Notes under the pieces: model-generated
Databases searched by the model: none
The model's input: only the letters and a program-made list of their open reading frames with translations
What the model was told of the DNA's origin: nothing
Assembly (NCBI RefSeq): GCF_014205055.1
Contig: NZ_JACHMS010000001.1
Location: 8,088,501 to 8,152,500, forward strand
Reading direction: 5' to 3'
DNA length: 64,000 bases
Origin: Streptomyces luteogriseus
GTDB taxonomy: Bacteria; Actinomycetota; Actinomycetes; Streptomycetales; Streptomycetaceae
Part shown: positions 1-7,900 of the stretch, in pieces
How positions within the stretch are numbered: the first letter of the stretch is position 1
Layout of the letters: every line of letters starts with the position of its first letter
Program-made: the position numbers and the translations under genes

Positions 1-1
1 A

Positions 2-1000
2 CTGCGCGGCGGTCCGGCCGAACAGGCCGACTACCTCACGCATTTCCGCGCCGACTCGATCGTCCGCGACTGCGAGGCCATCCGCGCCGAGCTCACCGGC
101 GGCAAGCCCTGGACCGTCCTCGGACAGAGCTTCGGCGGCTTCTGCGTCACCAGCTACCTGTCCCTCGCCCCCGAGGGCCTGGCAACGGCCGTGATCACCG
201 GCGGTCTGCCCGCCCTGGACGCCCACGCCGACGACGTCTACCGGGCCGCCTACCCGCGCATCGAACGCAAGGTCGCCGCCCACTACGCCCGCTACCCGCA
301 GGACACCGAGCGCGCCCGCCGCATCGCCGACCACCTGCTGCACCACGACGTGGTCCTGCCGAACGGCTACCGGCTCACCGTCGAGGCCTTCCAGTCGCTC
401 GGCATCGTCCTGGGCACCGGCGACGGCACCCACCGCCTGCACTACCTCCTGGAGAACGCCTTCGTCCGCACCCCGCAGGGCTCCACGCTCTCCGACGCGT
501 TCCAGGAGCAGGTGCAGGCCATGCTCTCCTACGCCCGCCATCCGCTGTACGCACTGGTCCACGAGTCGATCTACGGCCAGGACGACCGGCCCACGGCCTG
601 GTCCGCCGAGCGGGTCCGCGCCGAGTTCCCGCAGTTCGACGCCGCCAAGGCCCTCGCGGGCGACGAGCCGCTCCTGTTCACCGGAGAATCGATTCACCCC
701 TGGATGTTCGACTGCGACCCGGCGCTGCGCCCGCTGCGTGAGACCGCCGACCTGCTCGCCGCCCGCACCGACTGGACACCGCTGTACGACCCTGCCCGCC
801 TCGCCACCACCACGGTGCCGGTCGTGGCGGCGGTCTACCACGACGACATGTACGTCGACACGGCCCACTCCCTGCGCACCGCCCGCACGATCCGGGGCCT
901 GCGCACCTGGATCACGGACGAGTTCGAGCACGACGGCATCCGCACCGGCGGCCCCCGCGTCCTCGACCGGCTGCTGACGCTCGTGCGGGGCGAGGCCTGA
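2..1000 (+). CDS. Alpha/beta hydrolase, proline iminopeptidase-like (5' partial)
   Basis: The gene enters from the left edge, so its start is missing; 332 codons remain. The family removes N-terminal proline from peptides in the cytoplasm. The nucleophile elbow GQSFGG is at about bases 122-139. The later DDMYVD segment and the EHDG near the C-terminus fit the acid and histidine of the catalytic triad in actinobacterial prolyl aminopeptidases (family knowledge). The frame is open from base 2 and has strong third-position GC. The next gene, a deacetylase, starts 50 bases downstream on the same strand, so co-transcription is possible. The substrate is inferred only from family resemblance. Confidence 0.88.
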   Translation: MRGGPAEQADYLTHFRADSIVRDCEAIRAELTGGKPWTVLGQSFGGFCVTSYLSLAPEGLATAVITGGLPALDAHADDVYRAAYPRIERKVAAHYARYPQDTERARRIADHLLHHDVVLPNGYRLTVEAFQSLGIVLGTGDGTHRLHYLLENAFVRTPQGSTLSDAFQEQVQAMLSYARHPLYALVHESIYGQDDRPTAWSAERVRAEFPQFDAAKALAGDEPLLFTGESIHPWMFDCDPALRPLRETADLLAARTDWTPLYDPARLATTTVPVVAAVYHDDMYVDTAHSLRTARTIRGLRTWITDEFEHDGIRTGGPRVLDRLLTLVRGEA

Positions 1001-1050
1001 TGCCGCGCCGTACGCCCGGCGATGTCGGCGGCGCGCACTAGTCTGCGGGC

Positions 1051-1785
1051 ATGACGACCACTCAACTGCAGCCCATGCCCGACGACTGGCGGCGTGCCCT
1101 CGCGGTCGTGGCGCACCCGGACGACCTCGAGTACGGCTGCTCGGCGGCGATCGCGGCCTGGACCGACGAGGGCCGCGAGGTCGCCTATGTGCTCGCGACC
1201 CGGGGCGAGGCGGGCATCGACACCATCGAGCCAGCGCGGTGCGGGCCGCTGCGCGAGCGGGAGCAGCGGGCGAGCGCGGCTGTGGTCGGCGTGTCGGAGG
1301 TGGAGTTCCTCGACCACAAGGACGGCGTCGTCGAGTACGGCACCGCCCTGCGCCGCGACATCGCCGCCGCCATCCGCCGGCACAGGCCCGAGCTGGTCAT
1401 CACGCTCAACCACCGCGACACCTGGGGCGGCGTCGCCTGGAACACCCCGGACCACGTGGCCGTCGGCCGGGCCACGCTGGACGCCGCCGGTGACGCCGGC
1501 AACCGGTGGATCTTCCCCGAGCTCGTCGAGCAGGGACTCGACCCCTGGGACGGAGTGCGCTGGGTCGCCGTCGCGGGTTCCAGCACGCCCACCCACGCCG
1601 TCGACGCGACGCCCGGGATGGAACGGGCGGTGCGCTCCCTGCTGGAACACCGCACCTACATCGAGGTGTTGACCAGTGAGGACCCGGAGACGTACGTGCG
1701 CGGCTTCCTGACGCAGCACGCGGAGAGGACGGGGGAGCGGTTCGGGGGCCGCCCCGCGGTGGCGTTCGAACTGTTCAGCAGATGA
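1051..1785 (+). CDS. PIG-L/LmbE family deacetylase
   Basis: A 244-residue protein with the zinc-binding AHPDDLEYG motif near residue 24 and a later NHRDTWGG...NTPDHVAVGR segment, which supplies the second metal ligand of PIG-L/LmbE enzymes. The family removes acetyl groups from N-acetylglucosaminyl substrates, for example in mycothiol synthesis (MshB, Mca), and from other amides. Length is normal. The start ATG lies after a short gap from the upstream hydrolase. The ECF sigma gene begins 32 bases downstream on the same strand. No clear evidence marks it as MshB or Mca, so the substrate is unknown. Confidence 0.9.
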   Translation: MTTTQLQPMPDDWRRALAVVAHPDDLEYGCSAAIAAWTDEGREVAYVLATRGEAGIDTIEPARCGPLREREQRASAAVVGVSEVEFLDHKDGVVEYGTALRRDIAAAIRRHRPELVITLNHRDTWGGVAWNTPDHVAVGRATLDAAGDAGNRWIFPELVEQGLDPWDGVRWVAVAGSSTPTHAVDATPGMERAVRSLLEHRTYIEVLTSEDPETYVRGFLTQHAERTGERFGGRPAVAFELFSR

Positions 1786-1817
1786 TCAGCGGTTGACGAG
1801 CAGACGACGGGGGAGCC

Positions 1818-2723
1818 ATGACAGGCAGCGAGGCACTGGCCCATCGGTTCGAGGAGCACCGAGGACACCTCAAGGCGGTGGCCTACCGCATGCTCGGATC
1901 GCTCTCCGAGGCGGAGGACGCCGTCCAGGAGGCCTGGCTGAAGCTCAGCCGCACCGACACGAGCGACATCCAGAACCTCGGCGGCTGGCTGACCACGGTG
2001 ACCGGGCGGGTCTGCCTGGACATGCTGCGCTCACGCACCGCCCGCCGCGAGGAGCCGATGGGCGACACCCAGGACACCGTGGGGGCCTTCGTCCCGGACC
2101 CGGTGCTCCGGCCCCTGTCGCACATCGACCCGGCCGAGGAGGTGCTCCAGGCCGACTCCGTGGGCCTGGCCCTGCTCGTCGTGCTGGAGAACCTGACGCC
2201 CGACGAGCGGCTCACGTTCGTGCTGCACGACATGTTCGCCGTGCCGTTCGACGACATCGCGCCGATCGTGGAGCGCAGCGCCGCCGCGACCCGGCAGCTG
2301 GCGAGCCGCGCCCGGCGCCGGGTGCGTGGCGCGACGCCGTCGAACGAGCCGGACCTCGGCCGGCAGAAGCAGGTGCTCGACGCCTTCCTCGCCGCCTCGC
2401 GCGCCGGGGACTTCGAGGCACTGGTGGCCGTCCTGCATCCGGATGTGCTGCTGCGGGCCGACTCCGGCGCCCTCGTGCGGGGGGCGGCCGCCTCCAAGCT
2501 GGTCCAGGGCGCGAAGTCGGTGGCGGAGCAGGCGCTCATGTTCGCCCCGTTCACGCTGTCCGCGGAGCTGGTGCTGGTCAACGGCTCGGTCGGAATGATC
2601 AACGCACCGGAGGGCCGCATCCAGTCGGTGATGGGCGTGACGATCGCAGACGGCCGCATCACCGACATGTACATCCTGGCCGACCCCGAGCGGCTGCGGC
2701 GGCTGGAGGCGCCCCGGGCGTGA
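1818..2723 (+). CDS. ECF41-like RNA polymerase sigma factor with SnoaL-like C-terminal domain
   Basis: A 301-residue protein. The N-terminal half has sigma region 2 (KAVAYRMLGSLSEAEDAVQE, about residues 16-36) and region 4 (about 120-180). From about residue 185 it continues into a SnoaL/NTF2-like domain (DAFLAASRAGDFEALVAVL) and ends near ADPERL, which looks like the NPDKL-type motif of the group. ECF41/SigJ factors are not held by a separate anti-sigma factor; the fused domain tunes their activity. Typical partners, such as carboxymuconolactone decarboxylase-like oxidoreductases, are not adjacent here, so the regulon is unknown. A GGGGGAG Shine-Dalgarno precedes the ATG. Confidence 0.9.
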   Translation: MTGSEALAHRFEEHRGHLKAVAYRMLGSLSEAEDAVQEAWLKLSRTDTSDIQNLGGWLTTVTGRVCLDMLRSRTARREEPMGDTQDTVGAFVPDPVLRPLSHIDPAEEVLQADSVGLALLVVLENLTPDERLTFVLHDMFAVPFDDIAPIVERSAAATRQLASRARRRVRGATPSNEPDLGRQKQVLDAFLAASRAGDFEALVAVLHPDVLLRADSGALVRGAAASKLVQGAKSVAEQALMFAPFTLSAELVLVNGSVGMINAPEGRIQSVMGVTIADGRITDMYILADPERLRRLEAPRA

Positions 2724-2739
2724 GGTGACCGCACCTCAC
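2720..2739. promoter_or_regulatory. Inverted repeat between sigma gene stop and pentapeptide gene
   Basis: GTGAGGTG and CACCTCAC are perfect complementary 8-base arms around ACCG. The left arm overlaps the sigma-factor stop codon and the repeat ends about 30 bases before the next start. It could be an operator for the downstream gene or a small intrinsic hairpin. There is no T-run. Confidence 0.4.
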
Positions 2740-2770
2740 CGGTGACGTGTCGTTTCGTATGCTGAACTGC

Positions 2771-3601
2771 ATGCGAGATCATCACGTCGGGCTGACGGAA
2801 CTGCGCGGCGACTGCGAACGGTGTTTCGGACTGTGCTGCGTCGCCCTGCCCTTCGCCGCCTCGGCCGACTTCGCGGTCGACAAGGCCGCCGGCACGCCCT
2901 GCCGCAACCTCCGGGAGGACCACCGCTGCGGCATCCACGCCAGGCTCCGGCAGAAGGGATTCACCGGCTGCACGGTGTACGACTGCTTCGGTGCCGGGCA
3001 GCAGGTCTCGCAGATCACCTTCGGTGGGCGGGACTGGCGGACCGGGCCGCCGGAGCAGGCCCGCCGGATGTTCGACGTGTTCCCGGTGATGCGGCAGCTG
3101 CACGAGCTGCTGTGGTACCTGACCGAGGCGCTCGCCCTGCCTGCGGCCCGTCCCGTCCACGCCGAGCTGCGCAAGGCGCTGGCCAAGACCGAGGAGCTCA
3201 CCGCCGGAACCCCCGAGGAGCTCGCCGGACTGGACGTGGCTGCGCACCGCCAGGAGGTCAACGTCCTGCTGCTGAGGACGAGCGAGCTGGCCAGGGCCGG
3301 CACCAGGGGCCGCAGGAAGGACCGCCGGGGCGCGGACCTCGTCGGCGCCCGCCTCAAGGGCGCCGACCTGCGCGGTGCCAGTCTTCGCGGTGCCTGTCTC
3401 ATCGCCGCCGACCTCACCGGCGCGGACCTGCGGGGCGCCGACCTGATCGGCGCGGACCTGCGCGACACGGACCTCACGGACGCCGACCTGACCGGGGCGT
3501 TCTTCCTCACCCAGCCGCAGGTGAACGCCGCCCGGGGGAGTGCCGGGACCCGGCTGCCCGGGTCAGTCACCCGCCCCGGGCACTGGACGGCGCAGGTCTG
3601 A
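2771..3601 (+). CDS. Pentapeptide-repeat protein with Cys-rich N-terminus
   Basis: About 276 residues from ATG 2771; in-frame starts at 2747 (GTG) and 2759 (ATG) are alternatives, and none has a clear Shine-Dalgarno. A TATGCT hexamer just upstream of 2771 would suit a leaderless transcript. The N-terminal 65 residues are rich in cysteine (CERCFGLCC, then single Cys in the CGIH, GCTVYDC segments), suggesting a metal site. The C-terminal part holds about twelve A(D/N)LxG pentapeptides forming a right-handed beta-helix. Some such proteins mimic DNA and protect gyrase, but this one has a different architecture, so function is unknown. Its end overlaps the convergent P450 gene by 39 bases. Confidence 0.8.
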   Translation: MRDHHVGLTELRGDCERCFGLCCVALPFAASADFAVDKAAGTPCRNLREDHRCGIHARLRQKGFTGCTVYDCFGAGQQVSQITFGGRDWRTGPPEQARRMFDVFPVMRQLHELLWYLTEALALPAARPVHAELRKALAKTEELTAGTPEELAGLDVAAHRQEVNVLLLRTSELARAGTRGRRKDRRGADLVGARLKGADLRGASLRGACLIAADLTGADLRGADLIGADLRDTDLTDADLTGAFFLTQPQVNAARGSAGTRLPGSVTRPGHWTAQV

Positions 3602-5059
3602 GGCCGGCTCCGGCACCGCGGTGCGCCGCTCCGGGCGCAGCCGCAGTCCCTCCGGCATCAGCGTCAGCCGCTCCGTCACGCGCAGTCGGTAGGCGGGGTC
3701 GGCCCTCAGCTCGTAGCGCCGCAGCAGCAGCCCGAGCACCAGTGTGGCCTCGTGCAGCGCGAACTGACGGCCGATGCACGCCCGCGCGCCCGTCCCGAAC
3801 GGCTTGAAGGTGTGCGGGGGCCGCGACCGTACGGCCCGCGCGTCGAAGCGGTCCGGGTCGAACCGTTCGGCGTCCGCGCCCCACACCTCGGGGTCACGGT
3901 GCAGCATCGGCGTCAGCACCAGCGCCCAGGCCCCGCGCCGCATGGGATGCTCCCCGGCCAGCACCGTGTCCTCACGGGCCTCCCGGGAGAACGCGGGCGC
4001 GGTGGGCCACAGCCGCAGCGACTCGTCCAGCACCCGGCGGACGTAGCGCAGCCGGGCCACTTGCTCATAGGCGGGTTCCGCCGTGTCCCCCCACACCCGG
4101 TCCACCTCGGCACGGGCCCGGGCCGCGATCTCGGGGTGACGGGAGAGGTAGTGCAGGGCGAAGGAGAGCGCACCCGAGGTCGTCTCGTGCCCGGCGACGA
4201 GGAAGGTGATGACCTGACGGCGGACGTTCTGCGGCGCCAGCCGCTCCCCGGTCTCGGGGTGGGCGGTCTCCAGCATGCGGTCGAGCAGGTCCCCGTCGCC
4301 GCCGCCGGTGGCGCGCCGGGCCCGGACCAGTTCGTCGACCGTGTGGTTGAGGTGGGCGATGTCGGCCGCGTTGCGGCGGGTCGCGCTCCGCAGCAGCAGG
4401 GGAGCCAGCGGGAAAGGCACGGTGTTGAGCCGTTGCGCGTAGGTCAGCGTGCCCACCATGGCCGTCACGAACGGATGCGGCCGGGAGCGCTCGAACGAAT
4501 CGAAGTCGTGCCCGAAGCCGGTGCGCGCGATCGTCTCCAGCGTCAGCTTGGTCATGTCGCCGGGCACGTCCACCGCCCGGCCCGTCGCCGCCGCCCGGTC
4601 CCAGTGCTCCGTCAGCCGCCGGGCGACGTCCAGCATCATCGGGTGGTAGCCGGCCATGGCGTCGCGGCTGAACCCCGGCGCGAGCACCTCGTGGGCCAGC
4701 TGCCAGTTCGGCTCGTGGTTGTACGCCGTGAACAGGCCGTCCCCGGCGACCGGCCGCAGGTTGGCCACGCCGAGCCCCACGTGCTTGGCGAACCGCGCCT
4801 CGTCCGCGAGGTCGGCCGCGTGCCGGGCACCCCACACGAACACGAACTCCTTGCCGAACGCCTTCCGCCGGAACACCGGCCCGAGTTGGCGGGCGTAGCG
4901 CAGGGAGTCCTGAAGGGGAGTGCTCCGGTTGACGCCCACCACGTCGCCGAGCAGGGGGATCCGGCGCGGCGGATGAGGGATGCGCTCCAGCTCCGGCCAG
5001 CCCAGCTCGGCACTGCGGAAACCCTTGGGCTCCCCGGTCCGTGTCGGCGCCTGGGTCAT
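3563..5059 (-). CDS. Cytochrome P450, CYP102 heme-domain-like, without reductase
   Basis: A 498-residue haem monooxygenase. The I-helix has AGHETTSG, the K-helix a normal ExxR (DESLR), and the haem loop reads FKPFGTGARACIGRQFALHE with Cys428 as the iron ligand. The segment DGLFTAYNHEPNW and the following helices closely match the haem domain of the fused P450 at 11880, so the two look paralogous, yet this one ends with no flavin domain. It would need separate redox partners. An AAAGGAG Shine-Dalgarno 8 bases before ATG 5059 decided the start. It diverges from a TetR gene, which is the likely regulator. Confidence 0.93.
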   Translation of the reverse strand: MTQAPTRTGEPKGFRSAELGWPELERIPHPPRRIPLLGDVVGVNRSTPLQDSLRYARQLGPVFRRKAFGKEFVFVWGARHAADLADEARFAKHVGLGVANLRPVAGDGLFTAYNHEPNWQLAHEVLAPGFSRDAMAGYHPMMLDVARRLTEHWDRAAATGRAVDVPGDMTKLTLETIARTGFGHDFDSFERSRPHPFVTAMVGTLTYAQRLNTVPFPLAPLLLRSATRRNAADIAHLNHTVDELVRARRATGGGDGDLLDRMLETAHPETGERLAPQNVRRQVITFLVAGHETTSGALSFALHYLSRHPEIAARARAEVDRVWGDTAEPAYEQVARLRYVRRVLDESLRLWPTAPAFSREAREDTVLAGEHPMRRGAWALVLTPMLHRDPEVWGADAERFDPDRFDARAVRSRPPHTFKPFGTGARACIGRQFALHEATLVLGLLLRRYELRADPAYRLRVTERLTLMPEGLRLRPERRTAVPEPASDLRRPVPGAGD

Positions 5060-5134
5060 GACGCGATCTCCTTTGATCCGGCGGCGGGTTCGCACGTGTT
5101 GTACGTGGGTTCAATAGCGCGGTTCAGTGTGGTC

Positions 5135-5148
5135 CGGTTGTTGAACCG
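5135..5148. promoter_or_regulatory. Candidate operator in the P450/TetR divergent region
   Basis: CGGTT-GTTG-AACCG is a perfect inverted repeat. A GGTTCAA at 5108-5114 and a GGTTCA at 5121-5126 repeat the half-site sequence in the same 109-base divergent region. This is the likely binding zone of the TetR protein encoded alongside. Confidence 0.45.
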
Positions 5149-5168
5149 ACGTCAAGTAAAGTGCGGGC

Positions 5169-5777
5169 ATGGCCGCCAACCAGGGCGGGCGCACGCGCCG
5201 CCGGCTCAGCACCGAGGAGCGCCGGGAGCAACTCCTGTCGGTCGGGGCCCGGCTGTTCTCGGAGAGCCCCTACGACGACGTGTGGATCGAGCAGGTCGCC
5301 GAGATCGCCGGGGTGTCACGCGGGCTGCTGTACCACTACTTCCCGACCAAGCGGGACTTCTTCGCGGCGGTCGTCGAACGCGAGAGCGAGCGCATGCTGC
5401 GCATGACGGCGGCGGTGCCCGGCATCCCGGTCCGCGAACAACTAGCGGCCGGACTCGAGACGTTCCTGGAGTACGTCGAGGCGCACGCGCACGGCTACCG
5501 GGCCTTCCATCGCGCCGACGCGGCCGGCGACCAGGTGGTCCGGCGGGTCTACCGGCGCGCCCTGGCCGCACAGGAGCGGCAGATCCTCGCCGCGCTCGCC
5601 GCGGACCCCGAATTCGGGCCCGCCTTCGAGGACCGGCCGGAGGTCCGGCTGGCCGTGCGCGGCTGGCTGGCGTTCACCACGGCCGTCTGCCTGGAGTGGC
5701 TGCGCGGCACGGAGTTGGGCCGGGAGCAGGTGCGCGAGCTGTGCGCGCGCGCCCTGCTCGGCGTTCTCACACCCTGA
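5169..5777 (+). CDS. TetR family transcriptional regulator
   Basis: A 202-residue protein with the TetR DNA-binding helix-turn-helix at residues 30-55 (EIAGVSRGLLYHYFPTKRDF) and a helical ligand-binding C-terminal domain with no recognisable specificity. It is divergent from the solo P450, with half-site-like repeats in the gap, so it probably represses that gene and itself until a small ligand binds. The start ATG follows AAGTAAAG weakly, and no better start exists. The next gene downstream has its own iron-box promoter and is unlikely to belong to the same transcript. Confidence 0.92.
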   Translation: MAANQGGRTRRRLSTEERREQLLSVGARLFSESPYDDVWIEQVAEIAGVSRGLLYHYFPTKRDFFAAVVERESERMLRMTAAVPGIPVREQLAAGLETFLEYVEAHAHGYRAFHRADAAGDQVVRRVYRRALAAQERQILAALAADPEFGPAFEDRPEVRLAVRGWLAFTTAVCLEWLRGTELGREQVRELCARALLGVLTP

Positions 5778-5832
5778 GAGGTCTCGCACCGAGCACGTGG
5801 CGTGGTTGGCGTGCGCCTCGATCTTCGGTAAG

Positions 5833-5851
5833 TTAGGTGAGGCTTACCTAA
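5833..5851 (+). promoter_or_regulatory. DmdR/DtxR-type iron box
   Basis: TTAGGTGAGGCTTACCTAA matches the Streptomyces iron-box consensus TTAGGTTAGGCTCACCTAA at 17 of 19 positions (consensus from memory). The AAGGAGG Shine-Dalgarno of the DUF2470 gene begins at the last base of the box, so a bound iron-loaded repressor would cover both promoter and ribosome-binding region. Confidence 0.85.
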
Positions 5852-5862
5852 GGAGGTCTGGG

Positions 5863-6591
5863 ATGGGTGACGACAGCCACAGCTGGACGGCGGCTCCCGC
5901 CGCGGCGGAGCGGGCGCGTTCGGTGCTCGCCGCCGCGTGGTCCTGCTCCGTGACCGCGGAGGGCACGCGGGAGGAGCTGGTCGGCGCGCACACCGTGGGC
6001 GAGGACGGCCGGGTGCTCGTGGAGGTGCCGGAGGACAGCGCCCTGCTCGCGGCCGCGATCTGCGCGCCCCGCGGCGAGCCGTCCGCCGTGCTGGAGTTCG
6101 CCGACGTCGCGCCCGTCCCGGTCCGCGACCGGATCCGCTCGCGGCTGTGGCTGGCGGGCTGGTTCGCCGTCGAGGGGGAGCGGCTCGCCTTCACCCCCAC
6201 CCGTGTGGTGCTGCGGCAGCCGTCCGGCTCCGTGGTCGTGGACCGCGACGAGTTCGCTGCCGCCGGGCCGGATCCGCTCACCATGGCCGAGGCCCGGCTG
6301 CTGACGCATCTCGCCGACTGCCACGCCGACGCCGTCGAACGACTCACCCGGCTCGTCGACTCCGACAGCCTGCACGGCGCGGTCCGCGTCCAGCCGCTCG
6401 CCGTCGACCGGCACGGACTGACGCTGCGCATCGAACGCGCCCGCACCCACGGCGACGTACGCCTCGCCTTCCACGCGCCCGCCGACGACGTCGCGCAGCT
6501 CACCGAACGCATGCACATCCTGCTCGGCCAGGCCGCCGCCGCCTCGTGCCCGCGGGCCCTACAGCGGCAGCGCACAGACGGCGACGGGTGA
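5863..6591 (+). CDS. DUF2470 domain protein, predicted iron-regulated
   Basis: A 242-residue protein. The N-terminal 90 residues resemble a split-barrel half, and the C-terminal part (from about residue 135: MAEARLLTHLADCHADAVER) is a DUF2470 domain. In other proteins this domain is fused to pyridoxamine-phosphate-oxidase-like barrels, including HugZ-type haem oxygenases (family knowledge). A near-perfect iron box sits directly upstream, which supports a role in haem or iron acquisition under iron starvation. Start ATG 5863 is fixed by AAGGAGG 6 bases upstream. The 3' end overlaps the convergent lactonase gene by 33 bases. Enzymatic activity is not shown. Confidence 0.85.
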   Translation: MGDDSHSWTAAPAAAERARSVLAAAWSCSVTAEGTREELVGAHTVGEDGRVLVEVPEDSALLAAAICAPRGEPSAVLEFADVAPVPVRDRIRSRLWLAGWFAVEGERLAFTPTRVVLRQPSGSVVVDRDEFAAAGPDPLTMAEARLLTHLADCHADAVERLTRLVDSDSLHGAVRVQPLAVDRHGLTLRIERARTHGDVRLAFHAPADDVAQLTERMHILLGQAAAASCPRALQRQRTDGDG

Positions 6592-7752
6592 GGGGAACGA
6601 TTCTCCTGCGCGCCGCAGTTCGCCGCTCGCCTCGTCCACGTGGAAGACGGTGACGGTGGAGGACTTCTGGTTCGCCGCGAAGAGCAGCGAGCCCTCCGGC
6701 GAGAAGGCGATCTGCCGGGGGAAGTCCCCGCCCACCGGCACTGTGTCGAGCAGCCGGAGCCGGGCTCCGTCCGCCTCGACGGCGTAGCGGGTGAGGCTGT
6801 TGTGGCCGCGGTTGGCGAGATAGGCGTGGCGGCCGTCGGCGGTCACCAGGAGCTGCGCCGGGTAGTTCGTGCCCGGACCCGTCCCCGTGGACTGCGCCTC
6901 GCCGACGGTCACCCGGCCGGAGGCCTTGTCGTACGAGCAGACCGCGACGGTGTTGTCGACCTCGTTGGCGAGGTAGGCGTACCGGCCGCCCGGGTGGAAC
7001 GTGAGGTGGCGCGGGCCCGCGCCCGGCCGGGTGTGCGCCTGCGCGACCTCGGTGAGCGTGCCCGCCTTCTCGTCCAGCCGGTAGGTGTAGACGGTGTCGG
7101 TGCCCAGATCGACGGCGAGGACATGGCCGCCGTCCGGGCTCGTGACGAAGTGGTGGGCGTGCGGGCCCTCCTGGCCGGGGCCGGGCGGCGGGCTGGTGTG
7201 CCGGACGAGGTCGGTGCGCTCGCCGAGAGCGCCCGAGGCGTCGATGGGATGCACCGCCACACTGCCCGAGCCGTAGTTCGCGCTGAGCAGCCAGCGCCCG
7301 CCCGGATGCACCGACAGATGGCAGGGCGCCGCCCCGCCGGTGCTCCGGCTGCCCAGAACCGTCCGGTCCGACAGCCGGACGGCGGTCACCGCGCCGTCGT
7401 CGCGCTCGTCCACCGCGTACAGCGTGCCGCGGTCCGGGTGGATCGCGAGAAACGACGGGTCGCCGACGCCGGTGATCGTGCCGCCGCCGGTGATCCGGCC
7501 CGTCGCCGAGTCGTACGTGGCCAGGCCGATGCCCTCGCCGCCGCCCTCGACGGACGTGTAGGTGCCGAGGTGGAGCGGGCGGGGGCCGGAGGGGCGGCGG
7601 GCTTCGCGCGACGGGCCCGCACTCGCCTCGGGCGCCGTGACCGGAGGCGTCGCGGGCGCGGGTGCGTCGTCACAGGAGGGCAGTGCCGCCGCGGCGGTCC
7701 CGCCCGCCAGTGCGCCGACGAATCGGCGCCTGCTCCAGCCACCACTGTCCAT
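6559..7752 (-). CDS. Tat-exported beta-propeller lactonase (6-phosphogluconolactonase-like)
   Basis: A 397-residue seven-bladed propeller of the lactonase/YkgB type, with repeated blade motifs such as FLAIHPDRGTLYAVDE, HLSVHPGGRWLLSANYGS and HLTFHPGGRYAYLANEVD. The N-terminus has a twin-arginine signal (SRRRFVGALAGG) followed by LPSC, a possible lipobox, so the protein is probably a surface lipoprotein rather than a cytosolic pentose-phosphate enzyme. Start ATG 7752 has GAGGGG just upstream; a GTG at 7794 is less likely. The substrate is unknown. It overlaps the convergent DUF2470 gene at its 3' end. Confidence 0.88.
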   Translation of the reverse strand: MDSGGWSRRRFVGALAGGTAAAALPSCDDAPAPATPPVTAPEASAGPSREARRPSGPRPLHLGTYTSVEGGGEGIGLATYDSATGRITGGGTITGVGDPSFLAIHPDRGTLYAVDERDDGAVTAVRLSDRTVLGSRSTGGAAPCHLSVHPGGRWLLSANYGSGSVAVHPIDASGALGERTDLVRHTSPPPGPGQEGPHAHHFVTSPDGGHVLAVDLGTDTVYTYRLDEKAGTLTEVAQAHTRPGAGPRHLTFHPGGRYAYLANEVDNTVAVCSYDKASGRVTVGEAQSTGTGPGTNYPAQLLVTADGRHAYLANRGHNSLTRYAVEADGARLRLLDTVPVGGDFPRQIAFSPEGSLLFAANQKSSTVTVFHVDEASGELRRAGESFPSPVAVCALPL

Positions 7753-7900
7753 GTCGCCCCTCAGGTCGTCACCGGTCCCCGTCGTGACTGCCACCCTGGC
7801 GCCTCCCGGCCCCTGCGTGCAACAACGGCAGGGGCGTTGCGCGTGGCCGATGCCGCCGTGGCGGGTCCGGCGGTCCCCGGCCGTGACGCCCCCGGGCCGG

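Noticed and set aside
1818..2723. Classic ECF sigma/anti-sigma pair
   Set aside because: No anti-sigma gene is adjacent; the fused SnoaL-like domain explains regulation in this sigma group.
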